DNA of 64,000 nucleotides from an uncultured Clostridia bacterium (GTDB lineage: Bacteria; Bacillota; Clostridia; UMGS1810). This document shows positions 20,852 to 30,618 of this stretch, in pieces (the stretch's first letter is position 1; every line of letters starts with the position of its first letter). Below the pieces are notes generated by a model, which saw only the letters and a program-made list of their open reading frames with translations, searched no databases and was not told the DNA's origin. The stretch spans positions 44,925 to 108,924 of the forward strand of contig CAKSTI010000011.1 of NCBI GenBank assembly GCA_934500705.1, given 5' to 3'. Made by a program: the position numbers and the translations under genes.

Positions 20852-23524
20852 TTATTTGATTATAAACATCTGCAATGGCAACTGGTACTGGTAGTGAACA
20901 ATTATCTTTGAGCACTCCCCTCCGCAGGAAACGTACGAGAGCAAGTCGCTTATGCCGATCTTTTTAACCTCTACCTTGCCGAGGCGGTTCTTCTCAACCG
21001 AATACATTGCCGTGATTGACTTAACCAGTTTTAAGTTTTCGGTGTCCGCCATATTCACGCTGTACTGGATTAAGTCGCCCTTGACGTCGTAAACATAGCC
21101 TTTGCGTATAAACTGCAAATCCTCGCTTGTCGTCTCGCTGTTTCGTTCAAGCATTCTGTCCTCGCTCAAATCATAGGTCTTTTTAATACTGCTGCCTATA
21201 ATCTCGCCGTCAATTTCATCACAGCGCACAAAGTCGCCGATGTCTATGTCCTTGCCGTCGAATGCCTCGGCATCTCCGATGACGGTTTTTCTGTCACTGC
21301 CGTTGGTGATGACAAGTGCGGTATTTGTGCCGTAGTCGGAGGAACGCTTTCTTATGTCCTCAACAATCCAGAGAGTTCTGTTTTCAACGGTACCTGCCGA
21401 CGAGGTTACCTCTCGTACGACAGCGTTTACGTAAAAGCTGTCTGTACTGCGGTATACTTCGGGTGAATACTGTTCGTCATTTATAAACGGACTTGAACCG
21501 CCGGAAGTGGAAATTCTGTACTTCTTTTCGTCCGTGGTCTGGTCTGCGTACACGGTAAACACCTTTGTATTTTCCCAGTTCCACACAAACCTCTCACCGA
21601 ACGAACCGCCGCCCTCGGTAGTTTTGTGATGAAGTGTCGGTTCGGTTGTGCCGTACAGTTTGCGGAGTGTGATGTCCTTGTCCTCACCGGCGGCTTGGTA
21701 TGCGGTGTCAATATCCGATACAAGCCCCTCGGCATCGGCTGCAAACTTAATTACATTGCCTATGCTTGTGCCACGGGCGAGTGCGGCAGTCTTTTCCGCA
21801 TCGCTGCGGCAGGCTGTGCCGTCGATTTTGCAGTTATCTTTCAGCATATGAACGGCGATTTTGCCGTCCTCGTCAAGGAGCTTTACGCCGTAATCTGCGG
21901 AGAGGCCGTCAGACTCTTTGCCGTACCTTATGACGTAGGCAAACTTCATTGTGCCGTCCTCCGACGTCTGCCCTGTGACGTCCGCAACATCGCCGTTGGC
22001 GTTCAGCCGCAGCGACACGGCAGTGCCGAGAGAAAGCATTGTTTTGCATCGGTCGGCGCATTTATCCGTCACACGGTAGCGTTTTTCTCCGACGGTGACG
22101 TACAAATCCGACGTATTTTCTATCTCCGTTATTGTGCCGTTTACAGCTGTGCTCGAAACGACGCCCTTTATAACCAGACCGTCCGCACTCCTGATAACGC
22201 TTATGATGTTGCCTGCCTTAACCATTGCCGGGTAGGTAACCTTGCCGTCGGTATTGACGAGCGAGCGCACATAGTCGGGGTCGGTATTCTTAAAGCTGAC
22301 TGCAAGCGAGCGGTCGTAACGGTCGTAAAACTTGGACTCGGCGGCATCTACCGACGCAACGGTCAAATCCTCTGCGTTTTCGACTGCGGCAACATCGTAT
22401 GTGCCGTTGCCGTTATTGTCTATCAGAGTTACGGTGCCGTTTTCGGGAACGTAATATTCCTTGGCGGCTTTTTCTATAATTCTGCCGTTATACATTACCG
22501 ACGCATCTTTGGCAAGAGATGCGGTTTTGCGCACAGAGCCGACATAGTAGGTATATTTGCCGTTTTCGCAGTCTGTGATGTCGCCGTCTTTTAAGGTGAT
22601 AACACGGTTGTTGTCGTCTGCGTCAATGCAGACAAGTTCGTTCTTTCCGCCGTTTTCACGGTAATATGCGGTGACGTTCATACCGAGCATAGCTATGTAG
22701 CTCTCGTACTCTGCGTCAAAGGAGGTATTGCCGATGGTAACGGCGTCTGCCTTTTGCACCGATGTTCCCAGAATATTGCTTGAACCTACGGCATTTACAA
22801 TCCCTTCTAATGTGTATATGTCGTGGTAAAAGCTCAGAATATTTGTGGTTTTGTCGCTGTTATAAACCGCCTCGCCGTTTTCAAATCCGTCATTTACCGC
22901 AAAGCGTGTGCACTCTACTGTGTTTGCCATTATCGCATAGAGCGTGTCCTTGTCCGCCGGCAGTGAATAGTTGCCGATGTCCGCTCCGTCCGTAATGTCA
23001 CAGCTTTTAGCCGTCTGTATGTAGCCTGTGGGGTAACCGCCCTTTGCCGCCGCCTCTCTGTCACGGCCGAGAAGTCTTACGGCAATGACGATTGCATCAA
23101 TGGCGGAAATCGGCTTTTCCGGCTCAAAGAGTCCGTCAGAGCCTGAGATTACGCCCATTCTGTATGCGGCGGTTATGTAGCCTGCCGCCGTGTGGGTCAG
23201 CGGAACATCGGCAAAAATCTGCGTATCTGCCTCAATGTTGCCGTTTGCCACGGAGCGCATTGCCATAGTTACAAACTGCGCACGGGTAAGGGTACTGCCG
23301 CTCACCTCGTCCGCAAAGCCAAAGGCAAGCAGTTTTTCGTATGCGGCGCTCCTCTTGACCTCGGTGGGTTTGGCAGTGTTATCCTCCTCCACAATCTCGT
23401 CATACACGCCGGTTATGTTGCCGCCGGCGGCTACAAGGTCGTCCCAGTCGTCGGCATATACTGCCGGTGCAAACGCCTGAAACAAGAGAAGTGACGATGC
23501 AATTATTGAAATGATTTTTTTCAT
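20852..23524 (-). CDS. S-layer homology domain surface protein (N-terminal SLH)
   Basis: 890 residues with signal peptide (MKKIISIIASSLLLFQAFAPAVYADD). Residues about 55-210 hold SLH repeats (FGFADEVSGSTLTRAQFVTMAMR, FADVPLTHTAAGYITAAYRMGVISGSD...). SLH domains anchor proteins to pyruvylated cell-wall polymers. The remaining ~680 residues are a long beta-rich region with repeated small domains that reads like the scaffold-type SLH proteins common in Clostridia; no catalytic motif is visible. Probably a cell-surface structural or glycan-handling protein of the adjacent sugar locus. Confidence 0.82.
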   Translation of the reverse strand: MKKIISIIASSLLLFQAFAPAVYADDWDDLVAAGGNITGVYDEIVEEDNTAKPTEVKRSAAYEKLLAFGFADEVSGSTLTRAQFVTMAMRSVANGNIEADTQIFADVPLTHTAAGYITAAYRMGVISGSDGLFEPEKPISAIDAIVIAVRLLGRDREAAAKGGYPTGYIQTAKSCDITDGADIGNYSLPADKDTLYAIMANTVECTRFAVNDGFENGEAVYNSDKTTNILSFYHDIYTLEGIVNAVGSSNILGTSVQKADAVTIGNTSFDAEYESYIAMLGMNVTAYYRENGGKNELVCIDADDNNRVITLKDGDITDCENGKYTYYVGSVRKTASLAKDASVMYNGRIIEKAAKEYYVPENGTVTLIDNNGNGTYDVAAVENAEDLTVASVDAAESKFYDRYDRSLAVSFKNTDPDYVRSLVNTDGKVTYPAMVKAGNIISVIRSADGLVIKGVVSSTAVNGTITEIENTSDLYVTVGEKRYRVTDKCADRCKTMLSLGTAVSLRLNANGDVADVTGQTSEDGTMKFAYVIRYGKESDGLSADYGVKLLDEDGKIAVHMLKDNCKIDGTACRSDAEKTAALARGTSIGNVIKFAADAEGLVSDIDTAYQAAGEDKDITLRKLYGTTEPTLHHKTTEGGGSFGERFVWNWENTKVFTVYADQTTDEKKYRISTSGGSSPFINDEQYSPEVYRSTDSFYVNAVVREVTSSAGTVENRTLWIVEDIRKRSSDYGTNTALVITNGSDRKTVIGDAEAFDGKDIDIGDFVRCDEIDGEIIGSSIKKTYDLSEDRMLERNSETTSEDLQFIRKGYVYDVKGDLIQYSVNMADTENLKLVKSITAMYSVEKNRLGKVEVKKIGISDLLSYVSCGGECSKIIVHYQYQLPLQMFIIK

Positions 23525-23538
23525 ATCTTATCCCCCTT

Positions 23539-25932
23539 TTAGTTCATCGCTTGCAAAAGCCTGTATACAACCGCCGCCGTCTGGGCACGGTTTGCATATC
23601 CCATCGGCTCAAATCTGCCGTTTGCGCCGTTTATGATTTTAGCCTCGGAGAGAGATGCCACCGCATCTTTGGCATACTGCGCTATGTCGTCTTTGTCGGC
23701 ATATGCAAGAGCGCCGTCTTTAAACTCAATGCCGAGTATCTCACCCGCTCTCATTGCAATGAGAGCCATATCCTGTCTGGTTATCTTATCCGTCGGGGCA
23801 AAGAGTTCGTCATTTATTCCGCTTATAATCCCCGCCTTCTTTGCCGCAGTGATTGCGCCGGCGCTCCATCTGCCGTCCGCCACGTCGGTAAATCCGCTGT
23901 CGGTGCTGTCTGTTGCAAGCTTTAACGCACGGACGATTATTGCCACAAATTCCTCTCTTGTAACGTCATCAAAGGGAGCAAAGGTCTTTTCGCTCTTTCC
24001 GGTTACAATGCCGTCCTGCCGCAGCTTTACAATCGGCGTTACAGCCCAGTCGATGTCTGCAATGTCACCAAAGGGCAGACTCGGAATTTCCGTAGTGTTC
24101 TCCTTAGGCTCTGTCACCGGAACGGTGTAAGACTTGCCGCCGGAACTGCCGCCTCCGCCTCTCTTGGAGGAACCGCCGGAACTGCCGCCGCTTTCCTCGC
24201 CGTAGGACTTATATTTATCAACAAGTTCATCAAGTTTGCCCGGTATGTCGGATATGGAGTCAATTCCGCCGTTTGTGAGGGCGTCTTTAAACTCGGTGTA
24301 AATTTTCTTTTGCGCTTCGGCGCTTGTTTTACCTGCCGCCGCAATGTCTGCGCCTATGGAGTCGTTGTAATATTCCAGTTTGTTTTTCATACCGCTCCAT
24401 TCGGTGTCAGCAAGGGCGCAGAGAATAACTCTGCTCTCAAACTGTGCCAAAATTTCGGTGTCGGAAACGCCCTTTAATTTAAGGCAGATTTGCTCCTTTT
24501 CGCTCTCTGACATATCGCTCCAATCGTCGTAGTAGGCTTTGTCCTCCGATACAATGTAGCTTTCGTACTTTAAGAGTACGTTTACATCTCCCGTTTGGGA
24601 AATCAGAGCAAAGGCAACACGGCTGTTCACAGCGTCGGCAATCTCCTTGGGAGTTGTCTTTTCCGAGAGAGCGCCGAGTGCGCTTTCAAATATCTTGTCC
24701 GTATTCTCGCCGCCCAAAGCGTCAATGTCGCCGATGTCCACGCCGAGCTGTTCGTGGTATGTGTTTACTATGTTTTTGAGTTTGTCGGCGGTCTTGTCGG
24801 CATTAAATACCTTTACCGCCTTTTTGAGTCTGCCCTCGGGGCTGTTGTCTATGACTTCCACGCAAACGTTGTCTATTGCGGTCTGTGCGCCGAGGCACAC
24901 ACCCACACGTCCCATAGTATACGAGGTGTCGTTTGCGGATAGCAGCGCAGTGTCGGAATTGTTGACGTAGACTTCTATATCGCCGTCATTTTCTGCCGAA
25001 ACATCGATGCGCACGTTTTTAAGCTCGCCGTCAAACGATGCCGCCGCCAGCTCGTCCGCTCCCTTTAAGACGGAATAATTGCCTCCGTCGATTTTAAGTG
25101 CGTAAAAGTCGGAGTCCGTAATGCTGTTAAAGTAAATGTAATTAATGTCGCCATCGCCCTGTGCAATGTCCATAGACACGCTGTATTTGCCGTCGGCAAA
25201 TGCCGGCTTGATGTATGCAATGCCGTCCGTGTTGCCGTCCGCAGTCAGGCGGAAGTTGCCGCTGCCGTCATCGGTCTTGGCATATGCGCCGCCCGCAAAG
25301 TACCAGTCGTCATCAAGCGCAGAGCCGGTGTCAAAGTTATCCTCGAATACCTCGCCGAACGGCTTATACATTCTTATGTCCTGCACCGAACCGCTTGTCC
25401 AGGAAAACTCCAATTCAAGGTTTGAGTCATTGAGGTTTGCAAGGTTTGCTCCGCTCTGCTCAAACACAAGCTGCTGCGAGCCGTCCTCTATGCTATACAG
25501 GGCAACATAGCCGCTGCTCTTATACACTGCGGCAATTTTTACAAGTCCGCCCTTTGACGTATACTTTCCCTTTTCCGTATCTCCGAGAAAAGCGGATTTT
25601 CCGCCGCCGAACCTTATGTCCAGACTGCCGATTTTAAATATAATGCGATTGCCGTTTCCACCGCCGCCGACGTTAATGCCGGCAGTGAGTACAAAGTCGC
25701 CGTCTATAACCTTTTTGTTATAAACCGCCTTACGAGGGTTGAACGTGCTGCAATAGATTGTCTTGCTGTCGGCATTTGCCGAGATGTCGCCGCCGTCAAA
25801 CGTCCAGTCGGCAGGGTCAAAGCTCACTTGCATAAATCTGCTATCCTGCCCGTCCGCAAGTGCAAATGCAGGAATGCAGCTTACCAATACAAGCGCCGTC
25901 AGAACGATTAAAGAAATTATTCTGTTTTTCAT
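23539..25932 (-). CDS. SLH surface protein with N-terminal binding module and LamG-like domain
   Basis: 797 residues. Signal peptide (1-27), then the locus-specific ~180-residue module (about 30-200; VSFDPADWTFDGG ... LEFSWTSGSVQDIRMYKP). A second beta-sandwich follows (about 200-370; VFEDNFDTGSALDDDWYFAGGAY ... TAIDNVCVEVID), like LamG/DUF1080 glycan domains. Then a helical stretch (about 370-590), a Gly/Ser linker (GGSSGGSSKRGGGGSSGG) and three C-terminal SLH repeats (about 630-797). Its start overlaps the stop of the Asp-box protein gene (ATGA). Probably displays glycan-binding modules on the cell wall. Confidence 0.85.
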   Translation of the reverse strand: MKNRIISLIVLTALVLVSCIPAFALADGQDSRFMQVSFDPADWTFDGGDISANADSKTIYCSTFNPRKAVYNKKVIDGDFVLTAGINVGGGGNGNRIIFKIGSLDIRFGGGKSAFLGDTEKGKYTSKGGLVKIAAVYKSSGYVALYSIEDGSQQLVFEQSGANLANLNDSNLELEFSWTSGSVQDIRMYKPFGEVFEDNFDTGSALDDDWYFAGGAYAKTDDGSGNFRLTADGNTDGIAYIKPAFADGKYSVSMDIAQGDGDINYIYFNSITDSDFYALKIDGGNYSVLKGADELAAASFDGELKNVRIDVSAENDGDIEVYVNNSDTALLSANDTSYTMGRVGVCLGAQTAIDNVCVEVIDNSPEGRLKKAVKVFNADKTADKLKNIVNTYHEQLGVDIGDIDALGGENTDKIFESALGALSEKTTPKEIADAVNSRVAFALISQTGDVNVLLKYESYIVSEDKAYYDDWSDMSESEKEQICLKLKGVSDTEILAQFESRVILCALADTEWSGMKNKLEYYNDSIGADIAAAGKTSAEAQKKIYTEFKDALTNGGIDSISDIPGKLDELVDKYKSYGEESGGSSGGSSKRGGGGSSGGKSYTVPVTEPKENTTEIPSLPFGDIADIDWAVTPIVKLRQDGIVTGKSEKTFAPFDDVTREEFVAIIVRALKLATDSTDSGFTDVADGRWSAGAITAAKKAGIISGINDELFAPTDKITRQDMALIAMRAGEILGIEFKDGALAYADKDDIAQYAKDAVASLSEAKIINGANGRFEPMGYANRAQTAAVVYRLLQAMN

Positions 25933-28757
25933 TGATTATCCCCTTTCTCCCACGGTGCAAGTTCACGGTATTTTTCATAATCAAGCACCATTAAGCCCTG
26001 TGCACCGCCGAGGTAGATAAGCGGTCTTGTCGGGCTTATGCCTATGGACATATTGCCGGCATTCTCCGGAACACCCTCAATTTCGTGCCACGTTTCGCCG
26101 CCGTCATAGCTTACAAATACGGGATATTTTGCGTAATAGTAATCTCTTGTTGCAACGGCAAGGAAGTTTTTGTCCGTGGGACTCTGGACAAGACCGTTAA
26201 TTTGAAGAGTAAATTCCTTTGCGCCTCTTCTTTTGAGTCCGTTGCTCTCGCCGAACACCTTAACTTCTCCGGTTTTGAGGTCCACACGGTAGAGAGCAAG
26301 TCCCCAGTCGCTGTGAGTAGCCGCCCACACAACGTAGTCCTCAAATAAATCAGCCTTCATAACCCTTATGTCCGCCATCTTTATGCCGGTATCCTGCCAG
26401 GTCTTTGCCCTGTCACGTGTAATGTAGAGCGAACTGCCGTTCATAGTGTAGGCAACGTCCGCATCGAAGGGAGAAATCTCCTTTATTTGATATTCCGACT
26501 CTCTCCACGTTTTGCCGTTGTCGGAGGACACAAAGTACGAATTGTAAATTACGTTGGGGTCTGCCGGACTGTACTTTATCATACCTATGCTGTGCATATA
26601 TCCCTTTTCTGCGGTACGCTCTTGGAGCCTCTTGGAGAGTCCCACGTGGAACGTATACGTCTTAAACGAGTCAAAGCTTTCAATCATCAGCGACTCACCG
26701 CCGTAGGTGGACGCTCCGATTGTAGAAAAGCAGTGGTCGGGGTTGTTGGGGTCAACGGCTATTGCCGTGGTACTCAAAAGATGATAGTTAATGTTTTTGT
26801 CATACTCCATAACGGGGTAAACGCCGCTATATCCCTCTGCCCTTATCATTCTGCCCATATCGTAACCTGCGAGGAAACGTATGCCCTTTTCGTCAAAGTA
26901 ATAGTTAAGGCACAAAAATCCCGATATACCGGAATTGTTCCACACAAAGTTGTGTCCTTTATCCCTCGAAATAGTTGTATCCCACAAAATGAGGTCGGGG
27001 TCTGCACGGGTAAATGCCGGTTTGTCGCAGTACCAGCCTGTTGAACCCTTCTCGTGAAAGTTGGTTTCGTCCACGTTTACTATCTCAAAGTTGTTGCCGC
27101 CGTCATAGCTTATTCTTTTTGGATAAACCGTTTCGTCAAAGTTGGCAATCAAGGCAACCTCGTTGTTCTCGTCCGGCCAGGTGTAGTACAAGTGCGCCAC
27201 AACGCACGCACCGTGAGTGGAGAGCGTGCGCCCCTGTGCCGCCTGCCCCTCCGTCTGCCAGTTGACGTCCACCTTCTGCCAGCTTGCACCGGCGTCGGTA
27301 CTGCGGTAGAGCATAGGTGCAGGTCTTGTGTATTCTTTGTCAGTCTTTTTGTTATACGCGTCGTCCGGGTCCCTGGGGTCAGATGTGCACACCCAGATGT
27401 TTTTGTCCGCCGGGTTTACCGCAACGGAATAAACGCCGAAGTCTTCAAGACCTTTATCCGATTTTTCCCAGCTTGCGCCGCCGCTGCGGCTCACATACAG
27501 ACCGCCACGTTCCAGAACGGCATTGCCCTCGGCATCTTTTGTCACGCCGACAGCCACAATCACAAGGTCGCTGTCACGGTCGGCGTAGATGTTATTAATG
27601 TAGTAATTTGAAAATCCGATATTTGTAAAGGTTTCTCCCATATCGGTAGTTTTAAACACACCGGCTTTTGCGGAGTCACCCAATGCGCTCAGTCCTGCCG
27701 CATTTGCACTTACCGCAAAATACATCGGGTACACGCCGTTTTTGTCAGCCTTGCCGAACACTATGTCGCACATTCTTATTACATACCTGTGGCCTATGGC
27801 GTATACTCTCTCCCAGTTTACACCAGCGTCGGTTGACTTATATATTCCGCTCACCTGCGGTTCACCGCCGACAAGTGCAAAGCAAACATTGTCGCTGTCC
27901 GGGTAAAACGCAAGGGAGAGTATGCACTCCGGTCCTGTTTCCGCCGGTTTCCAGGTGTTGCCGCCGTCAAAGCTGTGGTACACGCCCGATGTATCAAATC
28001 CACGGAGCATTATGTCGGGGTTTGCGTCACTTATTGCCGTTGCATAACAAAGCTGGTAGCCCTCGCCGCCCTTTACGCCATTCTCGATGTTTTCCTCGGT
28101 GGTGAGGTGAAAACTTTTAACCCACGGTGTAAGCTCCGTCGTGGTGTACTTTTCGTAAAAAGACGGGTTGTATTTTATGTCGTCGTAATTGTATATCTTT
28201 ATGTTTTTAACATCGCCGGACGTCCAGGAAAAGTCTATCTCAAACTTTCCGTCGTCCTTGTCGGCAATATCGGTGCCGGTGTAGGTAAACAAAAGTTCGT
28301 GTTCGTCACCGTCACCCAAGCGGAAAAGATTAATTTTACCGCTTTTTTTGTATAAAACGGCAATGCTCGCACTTTTTGCGCCGTCCGTCAAATATTTGCC
28401 GCTCTTGGTTTCGCCGCCGAGCTGTGCCGAGGCGTTACCGCTTCCGTCAAATGCCAAGTCCATACCCACCGCTTTAATGATTATGCGGTTGCCATCGTTT
28501 GTGCCGTTGACGGTAACATCTGCCGTAATAACAATGTCTCCGGTCGGGATTTGTCCGTTGTAGACGGCACTTCTCGGCTCGAATGTGTCACAGCTTACGG
28601 ACTTGCTGTCAGCATTTACGCCTATGTCGGCGCCGCTTAACGTCCAGTCGCTTTGAGCGTAACTTGGCTCAAAGAAACTTATGCCCATATCTGCAAACAC
28701 CGCAGATGAGCTTGTGACAATAGCGATGATAAGTGCCAAAATAATTATCTTTTTCAT
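25929..28757 (-). CDS. Secreted Asp-box (BNR) beta-propeller protein, possible GH74-like glycan hydrolase
   Basis: 942 residues with signal peptide (1-22). Residues about 25-195 are the same module as in the downstream SLH protein. The remaining ~740 residues are a propeller with at least eight Asp-box motifs: SFDGGNTW, STDAGVNW, TTDMGETF, SRSGGASW, STDAGASW, SYDGGNNF, SSDNGKTW and SYDGGETW. Such two-propeller proteins include GH74 xyloglucanases, sialidases and Vps10-like proteins. Size and the spread of repeats fit GH74 best, and I see no sialidase FRIP motif. It is the only likely polysaccharide hydrolase of the locus and comes right after the importer genes. The substrate is not evident. 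Confidence 0.72.
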   Translation of the reverse strand: MKKIIILALIIAIVTSSSAVFADMGISFFEPSYAQSDWTLSGADIGVNADSKSVSCDTFEPRSAVYNGQIPTGDIVITADVTVNGTNDGNRIIIKAVGMDLAFDGSGNASAQLGGETKSGKYLTDGAKSASIAVLYKKSGKINLFRLGDGDEHELLFTYTGTDIADKDDGKFEIDFSWTSGDVKNIKIYNYDDIKYNPSFYEKYTTTELTPWVKSFHLTTEENIENGVKGGEGYQLCYATAISDANPDIMLRGFDTSGVYHSFDGGNTWKPAETGPECILSLAFYPDSDNVCFALVGGEPQVSGIYKSTDAGVNWERVYAIGHRYVIRMCDIVFGKADKNGVYPMYFAVSANAAGLSALGDSAKAGVFKTTDMGETFTNIGFSNYYINNIYADRDSDLVIVAVGVTKDAEGNAVLERGGLYVSRSGGASWEKSDKGLEDFGVYSVAVNPADKNIWVCTSDPRDPDDAYNKKTDKEYTRPAPMLYRSTDAGASWQKVDVNWQTEGQAAQGRTLSTHGACVVAHLYYTWPDENNEVALIANFDETVYPKRISYDGGNNFEIVNVDETNFHEKGSTGWYCDKPAFTRADPDLILWDTTISRDKGHNFVWNNSGISGFLCLNYYFDEKGIRFLAGYDMGRMIRAEGYSGVYPVMEYDKNINYHLLSTTAIAVDPNNPDHCFSTIGASTYGGESLMIESFDSFKTYTFHVGLSKRLQERTAEKGYMHSIGMIKYSPADPNVIYNSYFVSSDNGKTWRESEYQIKEISPFDADVAYTMNGSSLYITRDRAKTWQDTGIKMADIRVMKADLFEDYVVWAATHSDWGLALYRVDLKTGEVKVFGESNGLKRRGAKEFTLQINGLVQSPTDKNFLAVATRDYYYAKYPVFVSYDGGETWHEIEGVPENAGNMSIGISPTRPLIYLGGAQGLMVLDYEKYRELAPWEKGDNQ

Positions 28758-28766
28758 TGTAACCTC

Positions 28767-29618
28767 CTATCCTTTGACCGCACCTGTTGCCAGGCCGCCG
28801 ATTATGTATTTATTTGCAAAAATGTATACTATGAGTACAGGAATTATGGAAACCGTGCTTCCTGCAAGCATCAGGTTCCACGACGCCGCACCCTGGTCTG
28901 TGTTTTTGAGTGCCACAATCCCGGCAATGAGCGGCCGCTGGTCGGGGCGGCTCATAGTAAAGATTGACGGCATAAGGTAGTCGTTCCACGTGCCGTTAAA
29001 CGACAGAACACACAGCGTTGCAAGAACGGGTTTGAGCAGCGGAACTATTATTCTGTAATACGTCTGAAAAAAGGTGCAGCCGTCAATTTCCGCCGCCTCG
29101 TCAAGCGCAGTCGGCAGTGACACAATAAAGCTCTTTATGAGCACAATACCGATTACATTTACGCTGAATATCTTTATAAAAATGAGTCCCCACAGCGAAT
29201 TGCCGAGGTGCAAAAGGTTTATAACCTCAAACTGCGGATATATAGCAATACCGCCGAGCACTATAAACATAAGTCCGGTAAAGACGGAAAAAATCAGCTT
29301 TTTCCCCGGAAATTCGCTCCTTGCAAACACATATCCCGCCATAGACGAGGTTATTATTACCGCAGTTGTGCATATTACGCTGTAATACAACGAGTTCCAC
29401 GCCATACGGGGAATGTTAAAATCCTGCGAGCTTACGGCGTCCTTGTAGTTTTGCAGTGTAGGGCTGTGCGGAAAGAAGTATTCCGGGTGCGCCATTATCT
29501 CCGAGTTGCTTTTAAACGAGCTTAAAACCGTGTAAAGCAGCGGAACAAGCATAATGACTGCAATCAGCGCAAGAAATGCGGTAATTATTGTATTCGCCAG
29601 TAAAGTTTTTTTCTTCAT
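28767..29618 (-). CDS. ABC sugar transporter permease, MalG type (CUT1)
   Basis: Inner-membrane subunit of a carbohydrate ABC importer. I choose ATG 29618 (MKKKTLLANTIITAF, 283 residues), 7 bases after an AGAGAGG ribosome site. It has six membrane segments and the permease EAA loop LPTALDEAAEIDGCTFFQTYYRIIVPLLKP, which contacts the ATPase. It lies 13 bases after the MalF-type partner and 9 bases before the Asp-box protein gene. Confidence 0.93.
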   Translation of the reverse strand: MKKKTLLANTIITAFLALIAVIMLVPLLYTVLSSFKSNSEIMAHPEYFFPHSPTLQNYKDAVSSQDFNIPRMAWNSLYYSVICTTAVIITSSMAGYVFARSEFPGKKLIFSVFTGLMFIVLGGIAIYPQFEVINLLHLGNSLWGLIFIKIFSVNVIGIVLIKSFIVSLPTALDEAAEIDGCTFFQTYYRIIVPLLKPVLATLCVLSFNGTWNDYLMPSIFTMSRPDQRPLIAGIVALKNTDQGAASWNLMLAGSTVSIIPVLIVYIFANKYIIGGLATGAVKG

Positions 29619-29631
29619 TGTCATACCTCTC

Positions 29632-30594
29632 TCAATATAAGTTGTTGAGCTTGTCGCTGAGTTTGCTGTATATGACCGCAACGGAGCAATAAATAACAGA
29701 CGTTACCGCATACACCGCCGAGCCGTAGCCGACGTTGATTACCGACTCTGTGGCAAACCCCGGCATAAACTTCTTTGTAAGATACGACATAACTGTATTT
29801 GTCGCTCCGCCGGGAGCGCCGTTTGTCATAACGAGAACATAGTCGTTTGTCTGCAACGTTCCGTTAATTGCCAACAGAATTATTATCTGCAAAACCGGAG
29901 CGAGCAGCGGCAGTGTTATCGACCAGAACTGCCTGAACTTTGACGCACCGTCAATGTCCGCCGCCTCGTACAAATCCTTGTCGATATTTTGTATTCCGGC
30001 AAGAACATATATGGCATTAAGACCTACACCCTGCCAAATCGAGCCTATTATAAGTACGGTCATAGCGCTCTTTTTGGTGGAGAACCAGTCGTAACCGTCG
30101 CCTATTATGCCGAGCTTGCTGAGTATAGCGTTTATGTAGCCGAAGTAATCAAACAAATTTGCAAATATTATGCCGATGATAGCGACCGAGATAATCTGCG
30201 GTATAAAGTACACACTTCTGAAAAAGTTGACTCCACGCATACGGCGGCTTAAAAACACTCCAAGCACTATTGCAAGGCAAAGCTCGCCCGGAAGTTTAAG
30301 TATTGCAAACTCAAAGGTATTGAGCCACGCCTTCCAATACCCGACGTCGGATTTGAACACGGTAACAAAGTTGTCAAATCCTATGAACTTCTGCGTCTGC
30401 GGTATGCCCACATAGTAGTACAGCGATTTTGAAATTACCCATATCATAGGATAAAGGCTGAACACCACAAAACCGAATATTACCGGCGAAAGCATAAGAT
30501 AGCTCGAAAACGTCCTCTGCGAGTCACGTGTTTTTAAAAATCCCCTCTTTGTGTGTTTACCGATTGTCGAATTAACCTCGGTCACTTTCATCAT
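29632..30594 (-). CDS. ABC sugar transporter permease, MalF type (CUT1)
   Basis: Partner permease of the same importer; 320 residues, with six membrane segments after a ~28-residue cytoplasmic N-terminus. The EAA loop is IDKDLYEAADIDGASKFRQFWSITLPLLAP. Two adjacent ATGs (30594 and 30591) are both close to the GGAAAGGA site, so the exact start is uncertain by one codon. No ATPase gene follows; a shared MsmX/MsmK-type ATPase elsewhere in the genome is the usual solution. Confidence 0.93.
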   Translation of the reverse strand: MMKVTEVNSTIGKHTKRGFLKTRDSQRTFSSYLMLSPVIFGFVVFSLYPMIWVISKSLYYYVGIPQTQKFIGFDNFVTVFKSDVGYWKAWLNTFEFAILKLPGELCLAIVLGVFLSRRMRGVNFFRSVYFIPQIISVAIIGIIFANLFDYFGYINAILSKLGIIGDGYDWFSTKKSAMTVLIIGSIWQGVGLNAIYVLAGIQNIDKDLYEAADIDGASKFRQFWSITLPLLAPVLQIIILLAINGTLQTNDYVLVMTNGAPGGATNTVMSYLTKKFMPGFATESVINVGYGSAVYAVTSVIYCSVAVIYSKLSDKLNNLY

Positions 30595-30618
30595 TCCTTT
30601 CCGTTTATATCAGCCGTT

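Noticed and set aside
21626..22594. Long plus-strand open frame (322 codons) inside the SLH gene
   Set aside because: It lies antisense to a well-supported SLH protein, has Cys/Val/Arg-rich composition typical of an antisense shadow and no ribosome site or family motif.
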